DNA from: Tubiluchus corallicola
Lineage: Eukaryota; Priapulida; Priapulimorpha; Priapulimorphida; Tubiluchidae
NCBI GenBank assembly: GCA_030141605.1
Contig: JAQGDQ010000150.1
Location: 294,627-358,626 of the forward strand
Reading direction: 5' to 3'
Length of the DNA stretch: 64,000 nucleotides
Position numbers and translations under genes: made by a program. The notes under the pieces are model-generated. The model was not told the origin of the DNA. It did not search any database and saw only the letters and a list, made by a program, of their open reading frames with translations. Below are positions 22,964 to 32,800 of the stretch, piece by piece. Numbering within the stretch: position 1 is the first letter of the stretch; each line of letters opens with the position of its first letter.

Positions 22964-23051
22964 ATTCAAAATTATACGTTTTTTAAACAGTTAAGTTCCG
23001 CCATTATATACAGTCGAGCCCCCTAATTTTTTTTGGTGCACGACGCCCCTG

Positions 23052-23330
23052 CACTTGCCGCACCTGCAGTAGTACAAACCGTCACCACCAGTGCCAAACT
23101 TCCCTGCACTTTATCGTGAACTCTTAAAGTTACCGTGTTGTTTTAACGATGTGTTTTACGAAGTAGAACTTTTTCCCAAATTAACTTGTAAATGTCGTCA
23201 GATCACGCCAAACGTTTTCCACACTGGAAGCGTAATAATGATGGGCAGAGCAGAGTTGCGAGATTCCTCGCATGCTTTTGTTAAATTTAAAGATTTCGCA
23301 TACGAAAAAAATGTTTACTTGCCTGCTTAA
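23052..23330 (+). pseudogene. TBP-like protein remnant, second half
   Basis: Open frame from about 23091 to the stop at 23328-23330. It contains YEVELFPKL (about 23157-23183) and FHTGSVIMMG (23217-23246), matching the second TBP repeat, where an E-x-F-P-x-L strand is followed by hFxSGxhhhxG. The segment directly follows the right end of the hAT element and continues the first half seen at 20205-20530. A small frame change lies just before 23091. A putative AATAAA (about 23560) follows after AT-rich repeats. Confidence 0.5.
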
Positions 23331-23855
23331 CGAATGTCATATGTAACTGTAGAATTAATGATTTCGTATCGCATAAACGAATGACATATATATGTAATTG
23401 TATAACGAAATGCGTAGAATCTTAATAATAATTATTATTTTGTATTACATGAGCAAATGTAGAAATGCATAATCAACTGTGTAGAATTTAATAATTATAG
23501 ATACGTGTAATCAAATGTAGAAACGCGTAATCGAATGTATTCATTTATACTTGAACAATAAATATTTATGAAAATGTGAATTTGATGTTTGAAGAACTAT
23601 TTCAATTGCTCTCTCTCTCCTCTCTCTCTAAAACAAAATTTTCACCAAAATGTTCAATTAAACAGCATGCTCTAACATGCACGTATTTCGCAATCATAAA
23701 ACCGATTACATAAGATCGTGACTCAACCTTAGAGTAACCACGCATGCGCAAACCTACATCACTCACACCACATTAAACAACAAGATGGAGAAAGCTGCTA
23801 CAATAAGCACACATGCGCAAATCTACAACACATTTCACAACAAGTTAGTGATAGA
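23331..23855. repeat. AT-rich degenerate repeats downstream of the TBP-like remnant
   Basis: Variants of 'cgtaatcgaatgtagaa / cgaatgacatat' recur at 23332-23545, a degenerate short tandem array. A TC run lies at 23608-23630. At 23742-23840 catgcgcaaacctaca / catgcgcaaatctaca and acaacaag occur twice about 75 bases apart. No coding. Confidence 0.45.
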
Positions 23856-24000
23856 GCTAGGGTTAGGGTTAGCAGCTAGAGTTAGGGTTAGGGTTAGAGC
23901 TAGGGTTAAGGTTAGCAGCTAGAGCTAGGATTAACAGCTAGGGCTAGAGCTAGGATTAGGGTTTGCAGCTAGGGTTAGAGCTAGGAATAGGGTTGAAGGG
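23856..24000 (+). repeat. Degenerate telomere-like array, TTAGGG orientation
   Basis: ttaggg units mixed with agcagctaga, agagctagg and similar. It is inverted relative to the array at 18568-18780 and shares with it the core gttagggttagcagctagag read on the other strand. The two arrays face outward as complementary arms around the virus-like genes. Confidence 0.75.
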
Positions 24001-24690
24001 TGTTAGAGATGGGAATGGAACCGCCCTAAAGAAGAAAAAGGGGTCCCTAAACCACGCAGTATCGTACAAACACCCCTACTCACGCTTGCAAGTTTATCTG
24101 ACAAGGTATGTCAATCAGGCTTTCTCTGCATACCAAAGATTATGAAAAATAAAATATGTTTATACATGAAAACTATACACCACAGTGTAGGTTATAGTGT
24201 ATATATATAATTGGGATTAAAAGCTGAGTAGCATTGACTAAGCAGCAGCACTTACATGACAAAACAGATTATTAAATGAATCGCTCATCAGCCCGTATAC
24301 CACACTACAGAGAAATTTCTGATGAACAGGTTAAATGATATTACTATTCATTTTCCCTGTTAGGCTGAAAAACTTGGCGCCTTTAAACTTCAGAAGAATG
24401 TTATTGAAAATATTAACTTTGGAAAAACTAATCGCTCATCCTTAAATAATGGTTCAAAGAATCAAAACTGATATTATTAATTATTATTTTAATATTTCTT
24501 ATTATTAAATCGAAAGGAAACTGACGATTATAGTCAATGCAGCTCAGTTTCTGTTGCTGCATTTGGCCACCCTGTGTCGTACATAGCATGGACCTAGTAC
24601 CGTACAGTGCAATAATTGGGCTAGTACGCAAAACGACGCCCAACATCGAATTTTATATTGCATTAAATCATTAAGTATGTAGTTTCATTT
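24001..24690. other. Flank of the virus-like segment, no firm gene
   Basis: A plus-strand frame runs from 23963 to 24145 and its later part (SLNHAVSYKHPYSRLQVYLTR in the text around 24040-24110) looks protein-like; a poly-A signal (aataaa) follows at about 24148. It may be the last remnant of another viral gene. Beyond 24150 the DNA is AT-rich without a supported feature. Confidence 0.3.
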
Positions 24691-24890
24691 TAGAATTCTG
24701 CCAGCCCAGTGGCGGCTACAATAGATGTAATAGGCTTTCAATGATGATGACAAATAGTTTTTTTTACTGTATTCTGGTATGTATATATCAATATTTCGGT
24801 ATTTTCCTTGCTGACAAGCCACTAGCACGCACAACAGTGGGTAGTTTTTGCTAGATTTGAGAGAGGATTTCTTTTGTTTTAGAATTCTGC
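24688..24890. mobile_element. Short insertion flanked by a 14-base direct repeat
   Basis: TTTTAGAATTCTGC occurs at 24688-24701 and again at 24877-24890, bracketing about 175 bases that contain cagtggcggctac near the left end. A 14-base duplication fits insertion by LINE machinery; the CAGTGGCGG text is hAT-like but has no matching right end. Identity unresolved. Confidence 0.35.
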
Positions 24891-24899
24891 TTGCCCAAC

Positions 24900-25630
24900 G
24901 TCTCTTTTACGTAGTGCGCATATTATGAGGGCATTGTGTGACGATGATATTTTGGTCATTTTTCCATTTTTGATGATAGCCGCAGAACTGAATGCTTTAA
25001 ATTTTGCATTAACGTTATCTATTGTAACGACACTAACATTCCAGTTAATGACTCGACAAAAACAAATTCTTGAGATGTTTTGGCAAAGTATTATGGTAAT
25101 TTCTAGCCAAATCTTGCATAAATGTCTGATGTCAAATCCTCAGTTAATGTCTTATAAACGGTCTCTCAAAACCCAATGCTCATCCAGCCTTTTTTAATGC
25201 ATTTATACTAGGTTCAAATACCATATTTTCGTCCGAGTCGCGCTTATATGATAATCAGTCAAGTTAGTCAGGGTTCTTGTGGCGTATCTCTAAATTTGAC
25301 CAATACTGTCAAGTAAACTAACCAAACGGGATGACAAACTGAGCTGGAGAATTCAAGATATTGCCTCACTAATGCCTTATATAACTGAAGAAGGATATGA
25401 TAGTCCATGTTGACAAAGCTTCTCAGTGTTATTTCCACCATTAACTGCTTTGGCTTTGCTGATTTTTTCTTGAACGTGCTCCCTGAAAGTCAACAGTCTA
25501 TCGAATATTAGCCCCCATCCTTTCGCATGCAACCCATGGAATAAAGTTACAATCACTTCTCCATTAATGCAGTTTTCCTAATATCCATCTGACAGCAGGA
25601 CTTGAGGTTAAGTAACTTCATACAGTGGTT
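24900..25630. other. Intergenic, no gene seen
   Basis: A plus-strand frame of 90 codons (24925-25197) lacks a recognised domain. On the minus strand 25200-25560 has broken text reminiscent of a retroelement, for example around the words for 'CLT..QIWSNLEIRHKNPD', but too degenerate to assign. Confidence 0.3.
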
Positions 25631-25635
25631 ACTAG

Positions 25636-25765
25636 TATGAAAATTCAGACTGCTTTGACCATGCGGCCAGTGTGTCGCCTGATATCATAAGGCTTTACCT
25701 TCGAATCCTATGGCTAACTCACAATTTTTCAGGGCCTTCCTCTTCCCAAATTTGACTGTTGATTA
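25636..25765 (+). mobile_element. SINE copy, degenerate
   Basis: Aligns with 26948-27095: shared actagtatgaaaatt, tgctttgaccatg, a B-box-like accttcgaatcctatgg and a tail with gccttcctct and tttgactg. tRNA-like head, plus orientation. Confidence 0.45.
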
Positions 25766-25789
25766 TTTGTGTATTATAGCCTGGTGGAA

Positions 25790-26860
25790 TGTAGGTAAAA
25801 ATGACACAGGAAAGAATAGGTCAGGAAAAAATGGCACGGTAAAAATGGCACAGGAAAAAATAGCACAAATGGAAAAGTAGGTAAAAATGATACAAATGGG
25901 GGAAATAGTACAGTAAAAATGGCACAGCAAAAAAATAGCACTGGAAAAAATGGCAGAAATCGAAAAGTAGGTAAAAATGGCACACTTAGTAAAATATGAT
26001 TAATGGGGGATAATTATTTTAGTTATTTTTACCTTTGCCAAGGAAGTTATGCTTCAACACAGTTTTTTTTTGTTACAAGAGTAAGCCTATTATTGCAAAA
26101 ACTATCTAACAGATTTCCAAGAAACTTTGCAAAGAAAGGCAGGTATAAGGTGCCAAATTGGGAATCTTTTCCTCGTTTTTTTTTTGCAAAACTTGACCAA
26201 ACACCACGTGAAAAAAATTCTGTGAAGCATTTCGTGGCGGTCTCAGAGGGAGTGTTTAGTACTTATTTTTTGTTATCTCCACCTGAATAAGCAACTATGA
26301 GTTAGTTCCGCTTCGACAAATTCTCGCTTGTAAAACTGTGTAACGTGCATATAGCCTTATAAGGTTGACCTGGTATGTGAACGCATGTATATTTCTCAGT
26401 CTATTACCATTGACAAAATTAATGGTTAAAAGGTAGATAAACTCTACGTGGAACATTTGTGCATTATTGATTATAAATCTATTTAATGAACAAATATTTT
26501 GTGAGACATTTGCTAGTCTATATAATACCAGTACAGGCACATTTTTGTATGTTCGCTTGTTAATCTTTACGTTAATATTTTTTTAATGAAAAGAATCAGA
26601 CGTATATAATTAGGATTACTTGGCTATGGCAGAGATCTACTTCCTACTGAGCGCATTCTAGTTTTATTATAAAGTAATTTGCATAAATATAAGATATTTG
26701 CCTTTATTTTGACGTTTCCATTTGTGTCATTTTTTCTTGGGTCATTTTTACCTACTTTTCCATTTGTGCCATTTTTACCGTGCTGTTTCCTGTGCCATTT
26801 TTACCTACTTTTTCATTTGTGCCATGTTTCCTGCGCCATTTTTACCGCAGGCCGGTGCTA
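25790..26860. repeat. Dispersed repeat family, copy B, with minisatellite arms in inverted orientation
   Basis: The left arm (25793-25990) is a tandem array of ggtaaaaatggcacag(gaaaaa) units and the right arm (26700-26855) an array of the reverse complement (tgtgccatttttacc). The unique centre (26030-26680) is the inverted counterpart of copy A (14885-15480) and shares parts with 58430-58720. Long inverted arms built from short tandem repeats are the hallmark of foldback transposons. No gene inside. Confidence 0.65.
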
Positions 26861-26944
26861 TGTGGCTGTTGCTTTCTCTCTTACGCTGAACCAATAACAG
26901 CTCCTACTTCTTTCTTACTTTTTACTATGAATAAATGACATGCT

Positions 26945-27110
26945 GACTAGTATGAGAATTTTGACTTGCTTTGACCATGTGGGTTGATAGCTTAAATGGT
27001 CAGAGTATATGTGGCCTAGTACCAAAAGGTTGTGGATTCAAATCATGGTCGACTCCATTTTTTTTCAAGGTCTTCCTTCTAAGTTTGACAGATGATTTTA
27101 TATTAGAAAG
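26945..27110 (+). mobile_element. tRNA-derived SINE
   Basis: tgatagcttaaatggtcaga (A-box-like, about 26985-27005) and ggttgtggattcaaatc (B-box-like, 27028-27044), followed by a T-run and a body with caaggtcttccttct. The same family as 25636-25765. Ends merge into AT-rich DNA. Confidence 0.5.
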
Positions 27111-27600
27111 TCTTAAAAATAAGGCAGATGAAATAATTTCCCCCACATTGTTGATAAATGGTAATTTTATATGTCTAACTGAATTACCTAAGGCTTGTAC
27201 CAGTAACTTGAATAATTAATACTGATGGCAGTTGTAATTTTGTAAATTCATAAGGAAATTTCCAACAGTCTACTGTAAAACCTACTACAACTACTACTAG
27301 AACTCAAAGCTGCTAACTTCAGCTTTAATAGATTCAGTGTTACTAGCACCTTGTTACTGTTTGAAAAAATTGATAAACGTTCAGGGTGGTTAATCTAAAC
27401 ACGTTCATTTACGCATATGAACGTGACAATCCTAGTTGTTGACCACCCCACCCCCAATTTTTTTGCTTTACAGTCTTTATTTGTTTATTTTTACTGTTGC
27501 GGTAATGACTGAAATAAAATTCACAATTAATTCATTATATTTTGTTTTTTAAAGTACTGCTGTTAGGCAAACCAAGGCTTATTACAGAAATGATGCATTT
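27111..27600. other. Intergenic, upstream of TSSC4
   Basis: No gene. An acceptor-like tttgttttttaaag at about 27540-27554 precedes the TSSC4 start, so an intron in the 5' UTR is likely. The TSSC4 promoter cannot be placed. Confidence 0.35.
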
Positions 27601-27615
27601 CATAAAGTAACAATC

Positions 27616-28392
27616 ATGCAAATGAATAAAGGATATCAACTTGTTTCTGGCAATGATGAGTTCAACCAACGATCTGGCAACGTGTTTAGCAGTTTAGAAC
27701 ACTTAGAAGATAATCATCGTCGCCATGAATCCTCCAGAAAGGACACAAACGATGTAACAGTGATGAAACCAGACCCAGAGTTTGTCATGTTAGATCACTG
27801 TAAAGGTAGGAAAAGATTGCGAGACGAATGCGAGGAAACATGTTTTAGTAAAGGCGTTGCTCATATAGATAGAAGTAACTTTAAGAAACCATTTTGTAAA
27901 CCACCCAAGGTTATGCCTGACTACATAAAACACCCAGACAAGTGGACAGCTTATACACTTGGTGATGTCCATGACAGAGACATGTCAGAATCTAGTAACA
28001 CATCAGTTGCATTAAGGTTCTTAAATGAACGTCGAAAGCTGGCCAATCCCGACACACATACAAAGTGTGAATTAATTGGTGGACACAAATTTAAAACTCC
28101 TGTCAAGCAAATAGACACGGGTGCAACAACTAAGCATGGAGGAAACAAGTTTATAATGGATGAATGTGTTGTGGGGCAAAAATCACAAGAAAAGCAAAAA
28201 TTGCGTGAACATCGCAACCTCCTTGGAGCTACAAGTGATGTCATTAAGTTGACATTTGAAGAACCTGTTGAAGAAACCCTTGAGAAAGACGGCATATTAC
28301 CTTTGACAGCAGTTACTAGTGGAGAAGCAAGTAAATTCAAATCTGCAAAGAAAAAAGACAGACAAATAAGAACCAGGGTTTCTGATGATTAA
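27616..28392 (+). CDS. TSSC4: TSSC4, U5 snRNP assembly factor, 258 aa
   Basis: Single open exon from ATG 27616 to TAA 28390-28392. N-terminal FNQRSGNVFSSLEHLE (residues about 13-32) and the central block PDYIKHPDKWTAYTL (101-115) followed by SSNTSVALRFLNERR match the two conserved blocks of TSSC4. In vertebrates this disordered protein chaperones assembly of the U5 snRNP and U4/U6.U5 tri-snRNP, with PRPF8 and SNRNP200 as partners. The rest is charged and low in structure; the C-terminus is very basic (KKKDRQIRTR). It is shorter than the roughly 330-residue human protein. A second ATG at 27622 is possible. Its 3' end faces that of WDR76. Confidence 0.85.
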   Translation: MQMNKGYQLVSGNDEFNQRSGNVFSSLEHLEDNHRRHESSRKDTNDVTVMKPDPEFVMLDHCKGRKRLRDECEETCFSKGVAHIDRSNFKKPFCKPPKVMPDYIKHPDKWTAYTLGDVHDRDMSESSNTSVALRFLNERRKLANPDTHTKCELIGGHKFKTPVKQIDTGATTKHGGNKFIMDECVVGQKSQEKQKLREHRNLLGATSDVIKLTFEEPVEETLEKDGILPLTAVTSGEASKFKSAKKKDRQIRTRVSDD

Positions 28393-29407
28393 GTGTTTTA
28401 GGATTTCTACAGCTAAAGTTTGTTAACATTTTCTCACGACAAGGACTAGGATTGCAGAACAGTTAAAGTTAATGTAGAGATTCTATTGCGAGTGGAAATG
28501 TAAACCACACATGTACAAAATATGTATGTAGTTACAGTAGCAGAATTAAATGTATCAGATAGTCTGTATTTTTTTAGTAAGAATTAAAGGGTTTTATTTG
28601 GAATGACATGTCTTCTTTTTCTCATTATAATTAACACAAAGATAATTAAGAATATTTACAGGAGTATACTGTATAAAAACTAAATATGGTTATATAAAAT
28701 AAGTGGTACTGGATCAATTATCTTGTTACTTATGCATTACTAACTACAAGATACTAACGCACACGAATAATAAGTTCATTGCATATTCTTTATGTCGATG
28801 CACAACTCTTGGCAATTATGCTTGAACTTATTTAAAATCAGAAATGTTTGGATGGTTAAGACAAGACAATAACATTATGGTAAGCCATGTCATTTTAGTA
28901 GGTCAAAAATTGCACTTTAAGTTAATCATACATGACATGTCAACAAACAACATAAGACTGCAGGTATTAACAATTGGATGAATAACCAAGCACCTAGAAA
29001 TTCTTGCTTCTGCATTACTCCAGTCCAGAACCTGAAATTGATACTGAGATGAAGCAAATGCATCAATGTCAAAATTCCAGAACTTACAAAATCTTTAGCA
29101 ATGTAATCCCTGACCACAGCAAGTTCAAAGATATCCTGACAAACATAACAAGTACAAGTAAATGTTGTTGCTCTCATTTCGAAAAGGCCATAGTTTTAGC
29201 CAACCATGTTGCCAAAAAAACTGTTGCAGATGAGATTTGGAGTAGTAATACTCTGACACAGTAGTAAATAAACTATTAATATTAAAAATAAATTGCCCCA
29301 TTATTATTAATTTACTTTAATATGTTTAGAGTACAGCAACGAACATCCTCATTTTCTTAAGCAACTCGTAATAAAAGCAATATGAAAGGAGGGTAGCCAA
29401 ATACGGT
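28393..29407. other. 3' flank of TSSC4, no further gene
   Basis: Holds the TSSC4 3' UTR. A plus-strand frame of 86 codons (29004-29264) after a possible acceptor (attactccag, 29012-29021) looks mildly protein-like but has no known domain and its opposite strand is also open, so it is not called as a gene. Confidence 0.35.
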
Positions 29408-29776
29408 GAAGACACAACACCTTTACATAAAGCACTCAAATAGAATCTTTGATAATTTATGATGAATTAATAGGTTTTCACAATAGAATCTTTATACATT
29501 TAATAGTACGGTAAACTAAAAAAGTAAAACAAGCCTGAAGGACGTGAAACATTCAATGCAATAAACAATGATGGCATTAAGGCTAGAGAATAGGTGAAGT
29601 CATAACACTTTTATATAAAACAACTCAAACAGAATCTTTGATAATGATGAATTAATAGCTTTTCATAATAGAATTTTTATACATGTAATGATAGTATGCT
29701 AAACTAAAATATAAGCCTAAAGGACGTAAAACATTCAATGCAATAAACAATGATGGCATTGAGGCTAGAGAATAGT
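29408..29776 (+). repeat. Tandem duplication, about 185-base unit, two copies
   Basis: 29408-29594 and 29595-29776 align throughout: gtgaagacacaacac.ttta / gtgaagtcataacac.ttta at the start and aatgcaataaacaatgatgg near the end of both, with gctagagaatag closing each. About 10-15% divergence. It lies just 3' of WDR76. Confidence 0.8.
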
Positions 29777-29888
29777 TTACCTAAAACTAAACTGGGAAAC
29801 AACTTATGTAAAATTTAAAACTTTATAAAGAAACTAGATGCATTATCAACAGATAAGTTTTGTTAACACCAAGTGCCAACGGGATGTG

Positions 29889-32800
29889 TCACATAAATAC
29901 ATGCACTCGTCCACTAGAATTGCCTCCAACCAAGATGTTTTTTGTTGGGTGAAAAGCATTGATAGAACATACTGACTTCAAATATTCTTGATCTTCGAAA
30001 GTCTTTACCAGATGACCAGTAGCATTAAACACTTCAATCTACAAAAACAGGCACGTTACAAAAGCTGCTATCTAATTATCACCATTATTATTGTTATTGT
30101 TGTTATTATTATTATTATTATTATTGTTGATGCTGCTGTTGTTGTTGTTGTTATTATAATGATTATGGTGATGATCATCATCATTACATTACACTTGTGA
30201 TACGTAACAGGCATGTGCAATTATGAACTGCACATTGAAAAACAAATTCTTACTATGTAGAATGATTAAAGATTTACAATGCAAGTGAGTTTTCTTTTGT
30301 CTAAAATTCATAGGTGTTATAAGTGATTCATAACTACAAACAGAATGAAGATGCAGATTCATACATTTATCCTGCAGCTAAGAAGGATCTCTCTGCAAAA
30401 GTATTGCACTGTAAAAATGGTTCATTTACAAAATTTTTTAATGAAAATTAAACTTCTGTAATTCTATATCAGTACTGCTTTAGAGACACTAGGCTAAAAA
30501 ATAGATAGCTAAGTTTGTAGATATATAAAGGAGATTTTAGACTATGACTAGCAGTTTAAAGTTAATGCTATATCGTATAAACCTATGCCAAATTTTCAGT
30601 ACTACAGAGGATGAGATTTCATTTTATTGATCACACTGCATACTTCTCCCTGTTGCATGCCATACAGCTGTCTCAATTATCTATGTTTGTAAACATAACT
30701 TAAAGGACAAGAAAAGGGGTACCTGAAGTAGCCTTCAGAAAAATCGCCTTAAAAATTATGTTACTTTACAGCATTTTTATGCATATATCGTACTCGCGTT
30801 GAAAGGATTTTTTGTTTGTTTTCATTTTAAATCTCCTGCAACACTATTCCGAAGTCGCCATTACATGACGTCACCTACGCAAACGTAAATCGGGGGAAGA
30901 AAAGGCAATGTTAAACTATGTCCTAACGAACTTTCCATGCAAAGTTATATTATTTAGCATTTCGCTTACCTGAAAGACTTATGTAACTAGAAAAGAAAAC
31001 TATTAATTATTTAAAATGCTTTTACCAATTGTTAAAATGTCGCTGACTCACCTCCAGGGTGTACCACTCACTAACCAAAAACGTATTTTTAATCTTATTG
31101 ACAAGATACAGTAATATGTAAATTTTATTTAGTTAGTGACGTGTGCGTTACATATACCCTGATTATTTTTTCAAACTTTACACAATGTTATTTTAACTTG
31201 TTTCAAATGACTTATCGTCAAAATGGCTGCGTCAAATGGTCATCGCGGGAGTTTAAATTTACATGTTTTATACAGCGCTGCTGCCAACGCAAGTCTAATA
31301 TGCAAAAAGGCAGTATGTAAGTGGAGGGGTTTCTTGTGCTCTAACACTAAGCAAAAGAAGATTTGCTTAGTAATATATCAATTATGCAAATAAATACAAG
31401 GCATTCAGTTATTAGATGAAACATGGTATAGAGGTGATTATAAAGCACTAAAAGGTATTTTCAGCAGCTAACTAAAATAGCTTAGTATAGGATTTTATCA
31501 CCAATCACTGATCACAGAGGAAGCACCTACAGGTTGCTTTTAGTAGAAGCCTTTAAAATTGATGGACGTTGCTACTTTGTATCACAGTTTAATTTTCAAA
31601 GCAGATTAGAAGAAATGCAGCAGAAATGAAGAAATGATTGACATTAGAAAACTTATTCTTACCCTTCGTGGATGTTCCATGCTGCCAACTACAAATAAGT
31701 CATCTAGTTTTGGATGCCAAACTGCCCGAAAAGCTGTCAACCATCGTCCCGTGTAGTTGTTATGGCTACAAACGAGATAGTAAACTTACCATACAACAAG
31801 GTGAAAGTTACACACACTAGAGCAGGGACTTTCGTTATTGCTTCAAGCTATGCCATTTAAACAGCTCATATTTGTATAATTTTTATTAAGAAATCTACAG
31901 AAAAAAGCAAACATATTGTTACCTGATTGTATGCAGCAAAGCACATTCAGTCAAATGTGAGCTATCATAAATCCTAAAAAAAAGCATTCACATTCCATAA
32001 AATGCTTAATTGCATAATGTACAGTTTGCATACTCATGTTACAGAAAGTAAGTTTACTTTATCATAGTGCTAGCTTCTGCTAGACATGCATAATTTATAC
32101 TAAAATTAAAGTTTTGTTTTGGCCTTATGGCACTGCTATTGCTTTAATTACAGGCTATCATTCAGAAGAAAAATTTTTCCTGCAAACACGTTTAACAGGA
32201 TAAATTTTTATCGATACATATACGTATATCGAGTTTTTGTTTCTCTGCCCATTTTTCAATGTATACCAAGGTACTGCAAATTTGCTAATTTTCCTCACTG
32301 TAAACAAACTTACTACTACAACACAAACTTTGCTCATCAATGAAAAAGAAATAAGCTTTCTCAACAGGCATTTGCTCCTATAAAGTGTGAAATGAAGCCA
32401 TATTAGTTTTCTCTAATCAAATTTAAGTATAGGGAGCCACAATTTGTTAATCAATAAGAACAATAAGACACTAGTATTTTACAAGGGCACCAATTATGGC
32501 TTGTCAGTTATGTATACAAACTAATAGCAGCAACAGTTATTGTTATTATAAATATCTCACTTTGTACGCTGTTATTAATAGTTCAAAAAAGTCACAACAA
32601 GCAAGTTGTCGCTTCTATAGTAAATAAGTTAAATGAGCATTAACAATAATATCTAAAGTATGCACAGTTTATAAATCACAATTCAGAGAACTATATCTTG
32701 GTCAATAATTGCTTAATGAAAAATTCATTATTTCAATATTATACAATACCTAAGTTTGTTCTCCAATGAGGTGGTAAGAATTCTATTGCCAGTTACACTA

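Larger units (their letters stand above)
20539..23051 (+). mobile_element. hAT transposon, internally deleted, with nested MITE
   Basis: Ends are CAGTGGCGTCGTG (20539) and, inverted, CAGGGGCGTCGTG (23051), followed on both sides by a G/C run and a poly-A/T tract; CACTTGC is duplicated at both flanks. Inside are a hAT-type transposase remnant (21254-21687) and a nested, younger MITE (22141-22963). The catalytic and dimerisation parts of the transposase are missing. The element sits inside the TBP-like gene of the virus-like segment, so it inserted after that segment arrived. Confidence 0.75.

Noticed and set aside
25774-25983. Phe/Pro-rich frame like a membrane protein
   Set aside because: Translation of the minisatellite arm of repeat copy B.
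26985-27050. A functional tRNA gene
   Set aside because: Same reasoning; the segment is repeated as a SINE at 25636-25765.
29004-29264. 86-codon plus-strand frame after TSSC4
   Set aside because: No domain; the opposite strand is also open over the same stretch and no clear splice link to TSSC4 exists.
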